Positions 9,526 through 21,400 of a DNA stretch of 64,000 bases are shown in pieces. Each line of letters begins with the position of its first letter. The first letter of the stretch is position 1. Source of the DNA: Stomoxys calcitrans (Eukaryota > Arthropoda > Insecta > Diptera > Muscidae); contig NC_081555.1 of assembly GCF_963082655.1 (NCBI RefSeq), forward strand, positions 29,993,266 to 30,057,265. Direction: 5' to 3'. The notes beneath the pieces are model-generated. The model did not search any database. It was not told the DNA's origin and worked only from the letters and a program-made list of their open reading frames with translations. A program made the translations under genes and the position numbers.

Positions 9526-9800
9526 TTTTATACCCAGCCAGCCGCTTGTAATGTTGCACAGATACTTGTTATTGATGTCGTTCGTTGGGAATTGCATATA
9601 GGCCATATCGGTTCAGATTTGGATATAGCTCCCATATAAACGGATTTCCTGATTTGACTTCTTTAGCCCCCGTAAGCCGTAACTTTTGCCCGATCTGGCT
9701 GTAGTGTTCTGCTATGACTTCCAACAACTGTGCCATTACGGTCCATGACCAGATATAGCTCCCATATTTTAGCAGAACATAGCACGCTTTTACTTGTTTT
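9525..9800. repeat. Dispersed repeat fragment
   Basis: Carries TATCGGTTCAGATTTGGATA and CCCATATAAACGGAT phrases and ends AGCACGCTTTTACTTG, the edge also seen near 19765 and 37010. Confidence 0.6.
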
Positions 9801-10752
9801 TATTTAGTTTCATTCGTCCACTTTACGCCAATCCAAATTTCATCGGATATCTTTTTCCTAATTTGAGCTAGAATTTTTCTATGACAGCTTTTATTTGGGG
9901 TGTTTGTCTACCTATCTGGCGTTAGTGGCTTAATATTTTTATCGCGAATTGGCGACATAGCTTAGGGCCAAAAATGCAGATATAGCTTAGGGCCATAATT
10001 TATTATTTTTGTCCATATTTTTGATTTTTGCACCCTCCATCCCCATTACAATAATTTTGTCTTAGGCACAATTTCAAACTTTTTTTCGATTTGGAGCAGT
10101 TAGGTCGGCTCCCCCGAAAAGAAATCCTGGCTAAGGGATTGATGAGAATTATATCAAGTTTTTAACCGATGTAGATTATACTCACCACGGATAGTAGAAG
10201 TCATAACAAAACACTACATGCAAGTTTTCAGCCAAATCAGATAAAAATTGCGGATTATAGATCCCCCAAAATCAACTGGAAGGACGATTAATATGGGGGC
10301 TATATCCAAATCTGAACCGATATGGCCCATTGGCCATTCCCAACGACCCACATCAATAGGAAACATATGTGAAAAATTTCAGTAAAGACGGCCAAGAATA
10401 TGTATACGTTTTGGGTCGCTGATCAATATTTCGAGGTGTTTCGAACGAAATGACTAGATTAGTCTACCCCCAAAACCTATGTATAAAAAACGTATATCGG
10501 ACTTTTTCCGATATTCTCATTTTATGTCAGAAATGAGTGGTATGTCTACGGTTATGTTACAATGGGAAAATATGTAAAAATATACATATATAAAATGCTA
10601 TAAAATCCGAAGCACCCATGATTTAGCGATTTGATTTGCAAATAATTTTTTGCCAATTATTTTTATACGGAAAATTAGTGAACAACGTGGCGTATGATTT
10701 ATGGCATATGAGGAAATAATTATCGCATAGTACAAAATACAAAATACAAAAA
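9800..10752. other. No gene; part dispersed repeat in opposite orientation
   Basis: 10190-10460 is the same dispersed repeat reversed (GGGGGCTATATCCAAATCTG). The rest is AT-rich and without a credible frame. Confidence 0.5.
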
Positions 10753-12175
10753 TTTGATAAAAAACCAGTAAAGAAAGGCAAAAGTCGGGCGGTGCCGACA
10801 TTATAATACCCTTCACCTACCCTACAAATAAAAAGTGGGAGCTATATCTATTTCTGATATGTATCAAAATTCGAGTAAAGCAAATATTTTCAAAATGTAA
10901 TAACTACAGTTGACAAATGACAACAAATTATCCAAAATCTGACGAACATATATATAGGAGCTACATCTAAATCGATTTTGACCAATCTTCATAGATATTG
11001 TGGCAGTCATCGAGGAAAGCGTTGTGCATAATTTTGGCAGCATTGGTCAATAATAGCGCTTGCAGTGGTTCTATGAATGAAAATCGGGCGATATCCATAT
11101 ATAGCAGCTATATCTAAATCTGAACCAATTTCTTTGAAATTCACCAGTTATATTAGAAGTCATAAGAAAATCCTTCCTGCCAAATTTAGAGAAAATCGGT
11201 TAACAAATGAGTACTTTATTGCAATATTTCTCAAAATCGGACGAACTTTCACATGGGAGCTATGTATATCAAAATCTGACGATTTCGACCAAACTTTATA
11301 GATATTGTGGAAGTCGTTGTGGAAAGCGTTGTACAAAGTTTTGGCAATTTTGGTCAATAAATGCGCTAGCAGAGGTTCTAGGAATGAAAATCGGGCGATA
11401 CACATATATGGCAGCTATATCTAAATCTGAACCGATTTCGACCGAGCTTTATACATATTGTGGAAGTCGTTGAAGAAAGCGTCGTACAACATTTTGGGAA
11501 GATTGGTCAATAAATGCGCTTGCAGCGGCTCTAAGAGTGAAAATCTGGCGATATATATATATATATGGGAGCTATATCTAAATCTGGACCGATTTCTATG
11601 AAATTCATCATGAATTTCGAGAGTCAAGAAAAAATCCTTCCCAATAAATTTCAAGACAATCAGTTAACAGATGACCATTTTATGGCATTATTACTGCAAA
11701 TCGGAAGAACATATATATATATATATAGGAGCTATAACCAAATCTGATCCGATTTCTATGAAATTCTTTACTAATGTCGAGAGTCATAGGAAAATCCTTC
11801 CTGCCAAACTTCGAGAGAATAGGTTTACAAATGGCCATTTTATTGCATTATTACTGAAAATCGAACGAACATATATATGGGAGCTATATGCAAATCTGAA
11901 CCGACTGTTCCCGATTTCAATAGGCTTCGTCTCTCGGCCGAAAAACATGTACCAAATTTGAAAACGATAGGATGAAAATTGCGACCTGAAGTTTGTACAC
12001 AAATTAACATGAACAAACGGACGGACAGACGGACATAGCTAAATCGAATCAGAAAGTGATTCTGAGTCGATCGGTATACTTATCAATGGGTCTATCTTCC
12101 TTGCTTTTGGGTGTTACAAATAAATACACTAAGTTATAATACCCTGTACCACAGTAGTGGTGTAGGTTATAACAA
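10753..12175. repeat. Complete-looking dispersed element with internal tandem units
   Basis: Begins AAAGGCAAAAGTCGGGCGGT with the GC hairpin GTCGG..CCGAC, then TATAATACCCTTCACCTACC. Four to five units of about 160-190 bases follow (AAATCCTTCCTGCCAAATTT, GGGAGCTATATC). It ends with the palindrome GAATCAGAAAGTGATTC and TATAATACCCTGTACCACAG. Same-family copies lie at 16480 and 23325. The architecture (hairpin end, minisatellite core) resembles DINE-1/Helentron-related elements; that placement is inference. Confidence 0.6.
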
Positions 12176-12189
12176 TTCAAAAAAAAAAA

Positions 12190-12647
12190 CCGACGTGAGT
12201 TTGCAATTGCTGTAACTTCCTTAGTTTTGCAAACTTTACCTTTATTCAGATGTAGTTGGATTCGTGAGGAAAATCTCTTTTCGTAGTGGTGCTAGATGAA
12301 GCAATAATGTAAAGTTTTCTCCTCCTTAATTTTTTCGAATTTCGATCATGTTCCAGCATTCCGCAGTTCGAAATTCGAAAACGATTCGTACAATAAACAA
12401 AATTACGTAAAATTTCACATATTTTTTTGGCATTTTTTTTAGCAAAGGCTTACCCCTTATGAAAATTTTCAATTTTTGATGCGACAAAATTTTTCGAGTT
12501 GAGTATACAGTATTGAAGATTATGGCAAAAAAGTCAGATTAGTGCAACTCCTATGTTTTTTATCCAAAAAACAAGCTCAAAATCGCATAATTAATATTCG
12601 AAAAATGGTAAAAAAATCAAGGTGAGTTTGAAATTGCTGTAACATCT
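12190..12647. repeat. Dispersed repeat interrupted by LINE-C, left part
   Basis: Contains GCAATTGCTGTAACTTCCTT and GGATTCGTGAGGAAAATCTC, repeated at 15720-15840 and 16380-16470. The right part resumes at 15528. The last 12 bases are the LINE-C target duplication. Confidence 0.6.
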
Positions 12648-15527
12648 CTACTTTACTTTCATTAGCTTTGACAGAATATTTGTTCCACTAGCCGAACGTA
12701 GAATAGCGTTCCAAGCGCCTCGATCTTCTGCGCTCATTCTAAAAGCTCTGACACCAAGTTTCGAGGTGTCTCTCACAACTTGATCTTTCCATTGGGCTTT
12801 TGGTCTTCCCGGTTTGCGTGTACCACCGTGTTTGCCTTCAAAAGACTTCTTTGCTGGAGCTTCTTCATCCAATCTGACAACATGACCTAGTCAACGCAGC
12901 AGTTGTATTTTGATGCGTGTAACTATGCTATCGTCGTCATACAGCTCATGGTTCATACGTCGCCTATATTCTCCGTTAACGCAAACTGGTCCATATATTT
13001 TATAAAGAATCTTTCTCTCAAATACTCCCAGCACTGCCTCATCTGCTTTCACAAGTACCCATGCTTCAGAACCATATAACAGCACGGGTAGTATCAGTGT
13101 CTTGTATAGTGTAGTCTTCGTCTGTCGAGAGGTGGACTTGTTTCTAAACTGCTTACTTAGTTCAAAGTAGCATCTGTTTGCCAGTATTATTCTTCGCTTA
13201 ATCTCAAAACTGGTGTCATTCGTTTCGGTTACGGCAGTGCCGAAGTAGATAAAGTTACTGACTGTCTCAAAGTTGTGGTTCCCAACTTTTTCCATTTTCT
13301 TTATCTGCTCGGTTGTGCAAGGCTTTTTAGGAGTTGGAACCATCCATTTCGTCTTATCTCCATTTACTGCCAGACCCATTTTCACTAACTGTCTTTCGAT
13401 TCTTTCAAAGGCTGCAGTTACTACACCCGGTGACCGACCTATGATATCGATGTCGTCGGCATAGGCGAGTAGCATGTATTCTCTTGTGATTGGTGTGCCA
13501 TATCTATTCACATCTGCATCTTGTATAATCTTCTTCAGCAGGATATTAGAGATCACACGATAGGCTGTCTCCTTGTCTGAAACCTCGTTTGGTATTAAAT
13601 GGTTCAGAGAGATTCTTTCTTATTCTCACTGAGGAACGCGTATCAGCAAGTGTCATCCTGCAGAGTCTTATTCATTTTGCAGGGATACCAAACTCTGACA
13701 TGGCTTGAAATACCTTTGAACGTAAAGGAGTATCGCAGGCGTCTTTGTAGTCAACAAAGAGATGGTAGGTGTTGATTTGTCCTTCTCGGGTCTTTTCCAG
13801 GATTTGGCGCAGTGTGAATATCTGGTCTAGGGTGGATTTATCAGGCCTAAAGTCGCATTGATAGGACCCAATTATCTCATTGCCTTTAGGTTTTAATCTT
13901 TCACACAGTACGCTCGAGAATATCTTGCATGCGATGGGGAGGAGACTTATTCCTCTGTAGTTGGCACATTCCGTCTTATCTCCCTTCTTGTGTACGGGAT
14001 ATAGTATGCTGAGGTTCCAATCATCGGGTATGCGTTCTTCTAGCCAGATTGCGCAGATAAGCTGATGCATACGCCTTATCAGCGTGTCGCCTCCGGTCTT
14101 AAATAATTCAGCTGGTAACCCGTCGGCTCCTGCTGCCTTGTTGTTCTTTAGTCGGGTCACTGCTACTTGGATCTCATTCTGACTAGGAGGTAAACAATCT
14201 ATACCATCATCAGGGATTGGTTCTGCGGTATCCTCTTCGCCGCTAACATCGGACACTAGCAGTTGGGTAAAATGTACTTTCAATATCCTCAGCATGTTAT
14301 CTGTGTCAGTTACCAGATTTCCCTCTTTGTCTCTGCAGGAGGATGTGCCTGCACCAAAGCCATCGGTTTGATGTTTAATTCTTTGGTAGAATTTCCGGAC
14401 TTCATTCTGACTCCTGTACATCTCAATCTCACGTCTTTCCATTTCCTTTTTCTTTCTGCGGAATAGACGTTTCTCCTCTCTCCTTTTCTCCCGATACCTC
14501 TCAGTAGCATCTCGACACTCTTGGTCGTACCATGGATTTTTTGGAGGAGGCTTCCGGTACCCAAGTACGGATTTCGCGGCATTTTCTATGGAGTGGGCAA
14601 TAGTTTGCCACTGCGCCATTATATCATCAGAACAAGGAGTGCTTTCATGAAGCAGTTGGGTCAGTCGAGTGCACTATACCGCTGCCATTTGTTGTGTTTG
14701 CAGCTTTTCAATGTCCAGCTTCCGTGCAGTGTCAGATCGTACTTTCCTCGCCGTGTTTAAACGGGTGCGAACCTTTGCTGCTACAAGGTAATGATCCGAA
14801 TCTATATTCGCTCCACGGATCGATCGTACATCTAACACGCTGGCTGAATGCCTTCCATCTATCACAACGTGATCAATTTGTTTTCTCGTGTTTTGATCGG
14901 GTGACAGCCATGTGGCTTTGTGAATATTTTTATGTTGAAATCTGGTGCTACTAACTACCATGTTTTTTGCCGCGGCGAAATCTATCAGCCTAACCCCATT
15001 ACTGGACGTTATTTCGCGGAGGCTAAACTTTCCGACTGTTGGACCAAAAATGTCTTCCTTCCCTATTTTCGCATTAAAATCTCCCAGAACGATTTTAATA
15101 TCACGGGCGGGGCAGCGGTCATATTCTCTCTCTAGGCGCTCGCAGAAAATATCCTTGGTCTTCTCCTTCGGGGCATGGGCACAAATAAGGCTGATGTTGA
15201 AGAATTTGGCTTTTATGCGGATTGTGGTTAGCCTTTCATCCACCGGAGTAAAGCTGGAGACAAGGTGTTTCAGTGTCCGACTAACCACAAATCCACAGCC
15301 AAATTCATGCCTCGTGTTATGGCAGCTATAGTACAGTTCGTCACTGTTTGGTGTTGTAGTGACGCCGTTCTCAGTCCATCGCACTTCTGGAAAGGCGGTA
15401 ATATCTGACTTGTAGTTCTCTAATACATCCGCCAGCTTAGCTTCCCGTGATAACGATGGGCACCACACAAGTCGGAGCTCAAAGTTCCAGCCTGTGAGGC
15501 GCCCATAGCCATTCCGTATCGGCCGGG
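12648..15527 (-). mobile_element. LINE-C, near full-length RTE-like retrotransposon
   Basis: A 2.88-kb non-LTR element flanked by a perfect 12-base target duplication GCTGTAACATCT (12636-12647 and 15528-15539). In coding order: an endonuclease (15520-14674) with VLGDFNAKIGKED, KATWLSPDQNTRKQIDHVVI and a final SDHYLV; then linker and reverse transcriptase (14619-13672) with [29 protein letters not shown] and YQCDFRPDKSTLDQIFTLRQ; the YADD catalytic box at about 13470 (LLAYADDIDIIGRSP); and a C-terminal region ending RPKAQWKDQV..D near 12790. Frame breaks lie at about 14650, 13600 and 12880. It lacks RNase H, as RTE/BovB-type elements do. Confidence 0.87.
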
Positions 15528-16480
15528 GCTGTAACATCTTTAGCTTTGCGAATTTCAAAATTCTGAGAAAACCGTTGGATTCGTAAAGAAAATCCCTTTC
15601 CGTAGTGGTGATGGTTGAAGCAATATCTTATCCTATCCTATCCTATTCCCTAAAAAACTTTAGAGTATTGCTTCAAAATCGCATAATTAATATGCAAAAA
15701 ATTCAAAAAAAACCAACGTAAGTTTGCAATTGCTGTAACTTCCTTAGTTTTGCAAACTTTACCATTATTCAGACCGTTGGATTCGTGAGGAAAATATCTT
15801 TCCGTAGTGGTGCTAGATGAAGCAATAATGTAAAGTTTTCTATGAAAAACATCGCTAAAACCAAATCTTTTTTGGCGTAAAAATTCAAGGTCAAAAAGGA
15901 AGTAACTTTCATTTTTTCGAATTTCGATCATGTTCCAGCATTCCGCAGTTCGAAAACGTTTTGTACAATAAACAAAATTACGTAAAATTTCACATTTTAT
16001 TTTTTTTTTTTTGCATTTTTTTAGCAAAACCTAACCCCTTATGAAATTTTCAATATTTGATGCGAAAAAAATTTTCGAGTTGAGTACACAGTATTGAAGA
16101 TTATGGCAAAAAAATCGGATTAGCGCAACTCCAACTCCAAAACAAGCTCAAAATCGCATAATTAATATTCGAAAATGGTAAAAAATCGAGGTTAGTTTGA
16201 AATTGCTGTAATATCTTTAGTCTGCGAATATCAATTCTGAGGACACCGTTGGATTTGTCAATAAAAGCCCTTTCCATAATGGTGCTGGACGAAGCAATAC
16301 TCTTTACTATTTCCATGAAAAGTTTAGAGTATTGTTTCAAAATCGGATAATTAATATGCAAAGATTCAAAAGAAACCAACGTGAGTTTGCAATTGCTGTA
16401 ACTTCCTTAGTTTTGCAAACTTTACAAATTTTCAGACTCCGTTGGATTCGTGAGGAAAATCTCTTTGGCCAAAAATGTGC
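15528..16480. repeat. Dispersed repeat, right part, several tandem units
   Basis: Units with CTGTAACTTCCTTAGTTTTG and GTAGTGGTGCTAGATGAAGC recur at 15720, 16190 and 16380. No gene. Confidence 0.6.
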
Positions 16481-16940
16481 CTGCTTGCAGTGCTCTTGGA
16501 GTAAAAATCGGACGATATACGTATATGGCAGCTATAGCTAAATCTGAAACGATTTCAATGAAATTAATCAGTAGTCTAGAGAAAATCCTTCCTGCCAAAT
16601 TTCGGTTAACAAATTACCATTTTATTGCAATATTACTGCAAATCAAACGAACATATACATGGGAGCTATATCCAAATCTGAACCGATTTTTTCCAATTTC
16701 AATAGTCTTCGTCTCTAGGCCGTAGAACATGCCTGTACCAAATTTTAAGACGATCGGATGAAAACTGCGACCTGTACTTTGTACACAAATTAACATGGAC
16801 AGACGGAAATAGCTAAATCGAATCAGAAAGTGATTCTGAGTCGATCGGTATACTTATAAATGGGTCTATCACTCTTCCTTCTGGATGTTTCAAACAAATG
16901 CACTAAGTTATAATACCCTTTACCACAGTAGTAGTGTTGG
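16480..16940. repeat. Dispersed element fragment (family of 10753-12175)
   Basis: Shares GGGAGCTATATCCAAATCTG, the palindrome GAATCAGAAAGTGATTC and the TACCACAGTAGTAGTG end with that element. Confidence 0.6.
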
Positions 16941-17428
16941 GTATAAAAATGGTGACGAAGACAATGCGAATAGATTCCGTAAATGTGGTACTGAGTTCTA
17001 TGAGCAAAATAGTAGCGACGCGTCGCTGTATCAGGATAAATTTCGCACAATTGTAATTGCAAATGTAATTAAATGCACTAAATCACCTCTGTTTCAATAC
17101 TGTTGTCATTGTTATGTGTTTTTGATTGACTTCTGTGTTCTGACAAAAAAAGGAGCGTCGGATTTCGCAATAATTTAATAGGCATTTTCGGTGCGAATGA
17201 AGTCAGTATTAGGCTTAACATCGAAACAAAACTAATATTCTCTGAAAGAGTTTGAATTACTGAGATCTGATTATAATTCGTAAAAAATTGTATTTGTATA
17301 GTTTGTATTATGTTACAACATTAAATTGAACTTGGCACCCTTTTGACGTTAAATTAATTAATAAATAAAGAAAAACTATTTCTTTTGTGTGCCTGGTATG
17401 GCTGGTCAACGAATTTATTATTTTACGT
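16940..17428. other. No gene recognised
   Basis: AT-rich sequence without a convincing frame or known repeat. Confidence 0.4.
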
Positions 17429-17700
17429 TATTGTTTTTTCCAAAAGGGGGAAACAGTCGAGCTAATTTGACCAAGGGAATAAATATCACACGAAATGAAT
17501 GATTTTTATTGATCACTGAAAAATAATTGCCAGACAACAGAGGGAATTTGATCACATGCACGCCAATTGTAAAGGTGGCTAGTCCAATCATCTGTACAAT
17601 CGTGCTGCACTCTATCTTCCGGTCTTTCCTTCATTTCTTGTGATAGTAATTCTCTTGGTCAAATTACCTCGACTCTTTCCCCCTTTAGGAAAAAATAATA
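17429..17700. mobile_element. Foldback element, 72-base arms
   Basis: 17429-17500 and 17629-17700 are inverted repeats with about 87% identity. Each arm carries AGGGGGAAA and GTCGAG.TAATTTGACCAAG. A 128-base spacer separates them and there is no open frame. No clear target duplication was found, so it may be a MITE or a hairpin locus. Confidence 0.6.
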
Positions 17701-18460
17701 GTGTGTAAGAAAAACAAGTTGAAACCACGAATAACATGTTCTATATATCAAGAATGAAAGGTATTGTCGGGGTAAAAAACTTTATGTTTGTCACAAATTC
17801 TTGCAAGAATTCGACGTCATGTATTTTTATCGTAAACAAAGTCCAACGTTTTTCAGAATAGAAGTCCACTTGGCGAAAAGTCCGTTTATATCGAATTATT
17901 TTTTTGCGTGCACCTTTGAGCCTTGCAAGGGCTTCGATGCTATCTAAATTCTGCTGGAAGACCTCAATGCTGTCGCTTGGGCTAAGATATCAGCTCATAA
18001 TCGCAAAATGTTCATAGATCGGATATGTGCAACATGGTCCCCAGCAGTGCAGCAGTTCAGATAAATTTTCACGCCATAGTCCATTGGATTTTTTAACCTA
18101 CTGTTTCGCTGATAAATATTATATCTACTTCCTGCTCTTTCGATATTTGTGGCAAAACTTATCTTTCAAATATTTAATTAATCAAAACGCCATATATTCC
18201 AAAACGTTACCGCGCCATTTTACGTACATTTATTTTTTGTATAAAAGTATTCGAAATAATAACAAATAGATAACTTACGTTAAAAATAAGGATATGAACG
18301 CTATATTTGCTTTGCACCGTGTGATAATATTTGCAATAAACATCTAAAGCTATTTGGTAAAAAAGTAATAAAATATTCTTGGTCAATCTTTAATCAAGTT
18401 ATCAGTATCCGTGGTCTTTATCAGGTAAGCTGGAAAAGTGGTCTACAATGTACTCCATTA
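17701..18460. other. Downstream flank of the OBP gene, nothing recognised
   Basis: No frame or repeat that I can support; it probably includes the 3'UTR of the OBP gene ending at 18461. Confidence 0.35.
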
Positions 18461-21400
18461 TTATCCGGGCTGTGGAATTTTATAGTTGCGGGCCTTCAGC
18501 TCTCGTAATATACACATTCCATGTTTGTGGGCATTCTCACATCTTACAAAAATTTTGAAAATAAAATATAAAGAAAACCACTGAGTAGTATGTATAACAG
18601 GGCGGGTCTATTTTTTTTTGAAACCGTATAGCAAAAACGTAAACTACATACAATTCTAAGAAGTTTCTCCGAAGAAACCATGTATCTAAAATAAAATCAT
18701 AATTCCCGCCTCTCACCTCAAAAATTTGTTTACCCTCCACCATAGGATGCAAATTTTGCCCATGAACATTCCGCTAAGGAACACAAAAAACTTGTCACAT
18801 ATCAATGAGTGCAGTCCGATTCAGGTTTAGGCTCAAGAAGTGGCCTCCTTTTTATAGTAGAGTACGAACGGCGTGCCGAAAAGCGATACCTCTTTGGAGA
18901 GAAGTTTTTACATGGCAAAGTACCCCTCAAATGCTGCCAGCATTAGAAGAAAACCACCGCTGAAAATTTTTCCTGATGTTCTCGTGGACATGCTAACCTC
19001 TGCGCTACGGTGGCCTCCAAATATGTTTCGATCTGGACGATATTCAACAAACAGGTGTTGAGGTCTATCAAAACTCACTGTTTCAAATTTCATCAAAATC
19101 GGATGAAAAATTTTCCTTTTATGGGCCCAATACTCTATATCGGGATATCGGTCTATATAACAGCTATATCCAAATATGGTCCGATCTGGACGGTATTCAA
19201 CAAAAAGGTTAAGAGGGGTACCGGAACTCTCTGTGCCAAATTTCATTCAAATAGGATGAAAAATGCTCCTTTTATAGACTCATTACACAATATCGGGGAT
19301 CGGCATATATGGTAGCTATATCCAAATATGGGTGCCTTTTGGGTATTTACCCATCGCCCATCTCTATTAATGTGCCATATGGGCCCATGTTTTTATAAGC
19401 TGCCATATAAACCGATCTTGGATATTGACTTCTTGAGCCACTAGAGGGGGCAATTCTCATCCGATTTGGCTGAAATTTTAAGTGAGTTGTTTTTCTATGA
19501 CTTCCAATAACTATGCCAAGTATGATTCATATCGGTCCATAATCAGATAAAGCTGCCATATAAACCGAACTTGGATCTTAACTTCTTAAACCACTAGAGG
19601 CGCAATTCTTATCAGATTTGGCTGAGATTTTGAATGACGTGTTTCGCTATGTCTTCCAACAACTAAAAGAGATACTAAAAAGAGATACCGGGAAAAGAAC
19701 TCGACAAATGCGTTCTATGGTGGAGGGTATATAAGATTGGGACCGGTCGTACATAGCACGATTTTATTTGTTTCCTGTTCTTTCGATACAGGCTGCCCTG
19801 GTTGTTTGATTATCGTAAAATTTAGCACAAGTCCCTTTCTTGGTCCAAGGAGGAACGCCATTGATTTTGAACAAAATCTGATCAGATTTAGATATAGCTT
19901 CCATATATATATTTCATCCGATATGGCCAAAAATGTCATATCGGATGAAAAATATATATGGGAGCTTTATCTAAATCTGATTCGATTTTGTTCAATTGCG
20001 TTCGTCCTTGGACAAAAAAAAATGATGTGGGCAAAATTATACGATAATCGAACAACCAGTGCGAATTATACCTGGATCACCATAATTTCGAATATCGAAA
20101 GAACAGGAAAAAAAATTTAAGTGGAGAGAATCGGATTAGGTTGGTTTCCTCGGAGAAACTTCTTCGAATTGTAAGTAATTTACGTTTTTGCTATACGATT
20201 TTTAGTTTATTTTTTTTCATCCATACAAATCAACCCGCCCTAATGTATAAGCTTACTTTTCTGCTACCCCAGCATTTTCGCCATTGCATATTTTAACAAT
20301 TTCCTCCAAGTCATCTTTGCTATCAGAAAACATCATACCCAACATATCAACAGCCTTCTCTTCATTCATTGTTGTGGAGCCTTCTGCGATCTATAAAATG
20401 CATAAGAAACAATTTATGAAAAATGTTCAGTATTGGGAATAATATTATATTGAATTGGGTAGTGCCATCGATATCCATATGAAAGAAATGGAAAACTTGA
20501 CATTTAATATTTGAGATTATTTAATATTTTGAACATATTTTAACATAATGCCACTAGGTTCTAAATCTACGCTATATAAGCTTTCGCTTGAGAAAAGCCC
20601 CATAGATAGAGATGGGCATTTATCCAATAAATGCTCACACATTTGGTATTTATCGGGAATTTACTTGATAAATACCCAATGTTTGGGAATTTATGGGGTA
20701 TTTATTAAGTAGATGCCCATCTCTACCCATAGACTCAAGCCCACTTTGGCATAGTGGATCTAGGAAATTGTGTATACTTGTTAGCTTACTAGGGAAATCA
20801 CAGAAAACATTTTATACGGATAATATGTTGAGGTTTTATATTTATAAACACATTATAAGTCTTACCAATTCAAATTCTTTCATCAAACAATGCCGGAAAC
20901 ATTTCGCATTTTGATGGGGATTCTCTTCATTTTTCACCAGCTGTTTAATATGATCTATAAAAAAAGAAAATAAAAATAAGTTTTGAGTCTTTTATTAGTC
21001 AACTATAGGGCATATGTGACGCAATGATAAACCATTGCCCATTTCAAGAGAGATCCCTACATGGGCATCAAAAGCCCTCTCAAGTAATGCATAGTACGAC
21101 CAATAATGTCAAAATGCTACTGAATCACAGTGGGCAGCATATAAAGCAACCCTGCAGTCAGTAGCAACGCGCCAGGCGAAGGAGAAATGTAAAGAAATGT
21201 AAAGTAGAAATGAAAAGATGTAAATGTGAGCAATTCGAGACCTTCGGAGGTCAGAGTAAAGTCCGGAAATTCTACTAAGAAATTAAACATCGATGGTCGT
21301 TAGTATTGGTACATGCGCATTAGACACAGGGTGCTAAAGATAAGGAATGAACATTTTTCCCGGCTGTTGGTAACCTATAGTGGGGGAGACAATGATGATT

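Noticed and set aside
14694..15331. Plus-strand frames of 71-128 codons
   Set aside because: Shadows of the LINE-C endonuclease on the minus strand.
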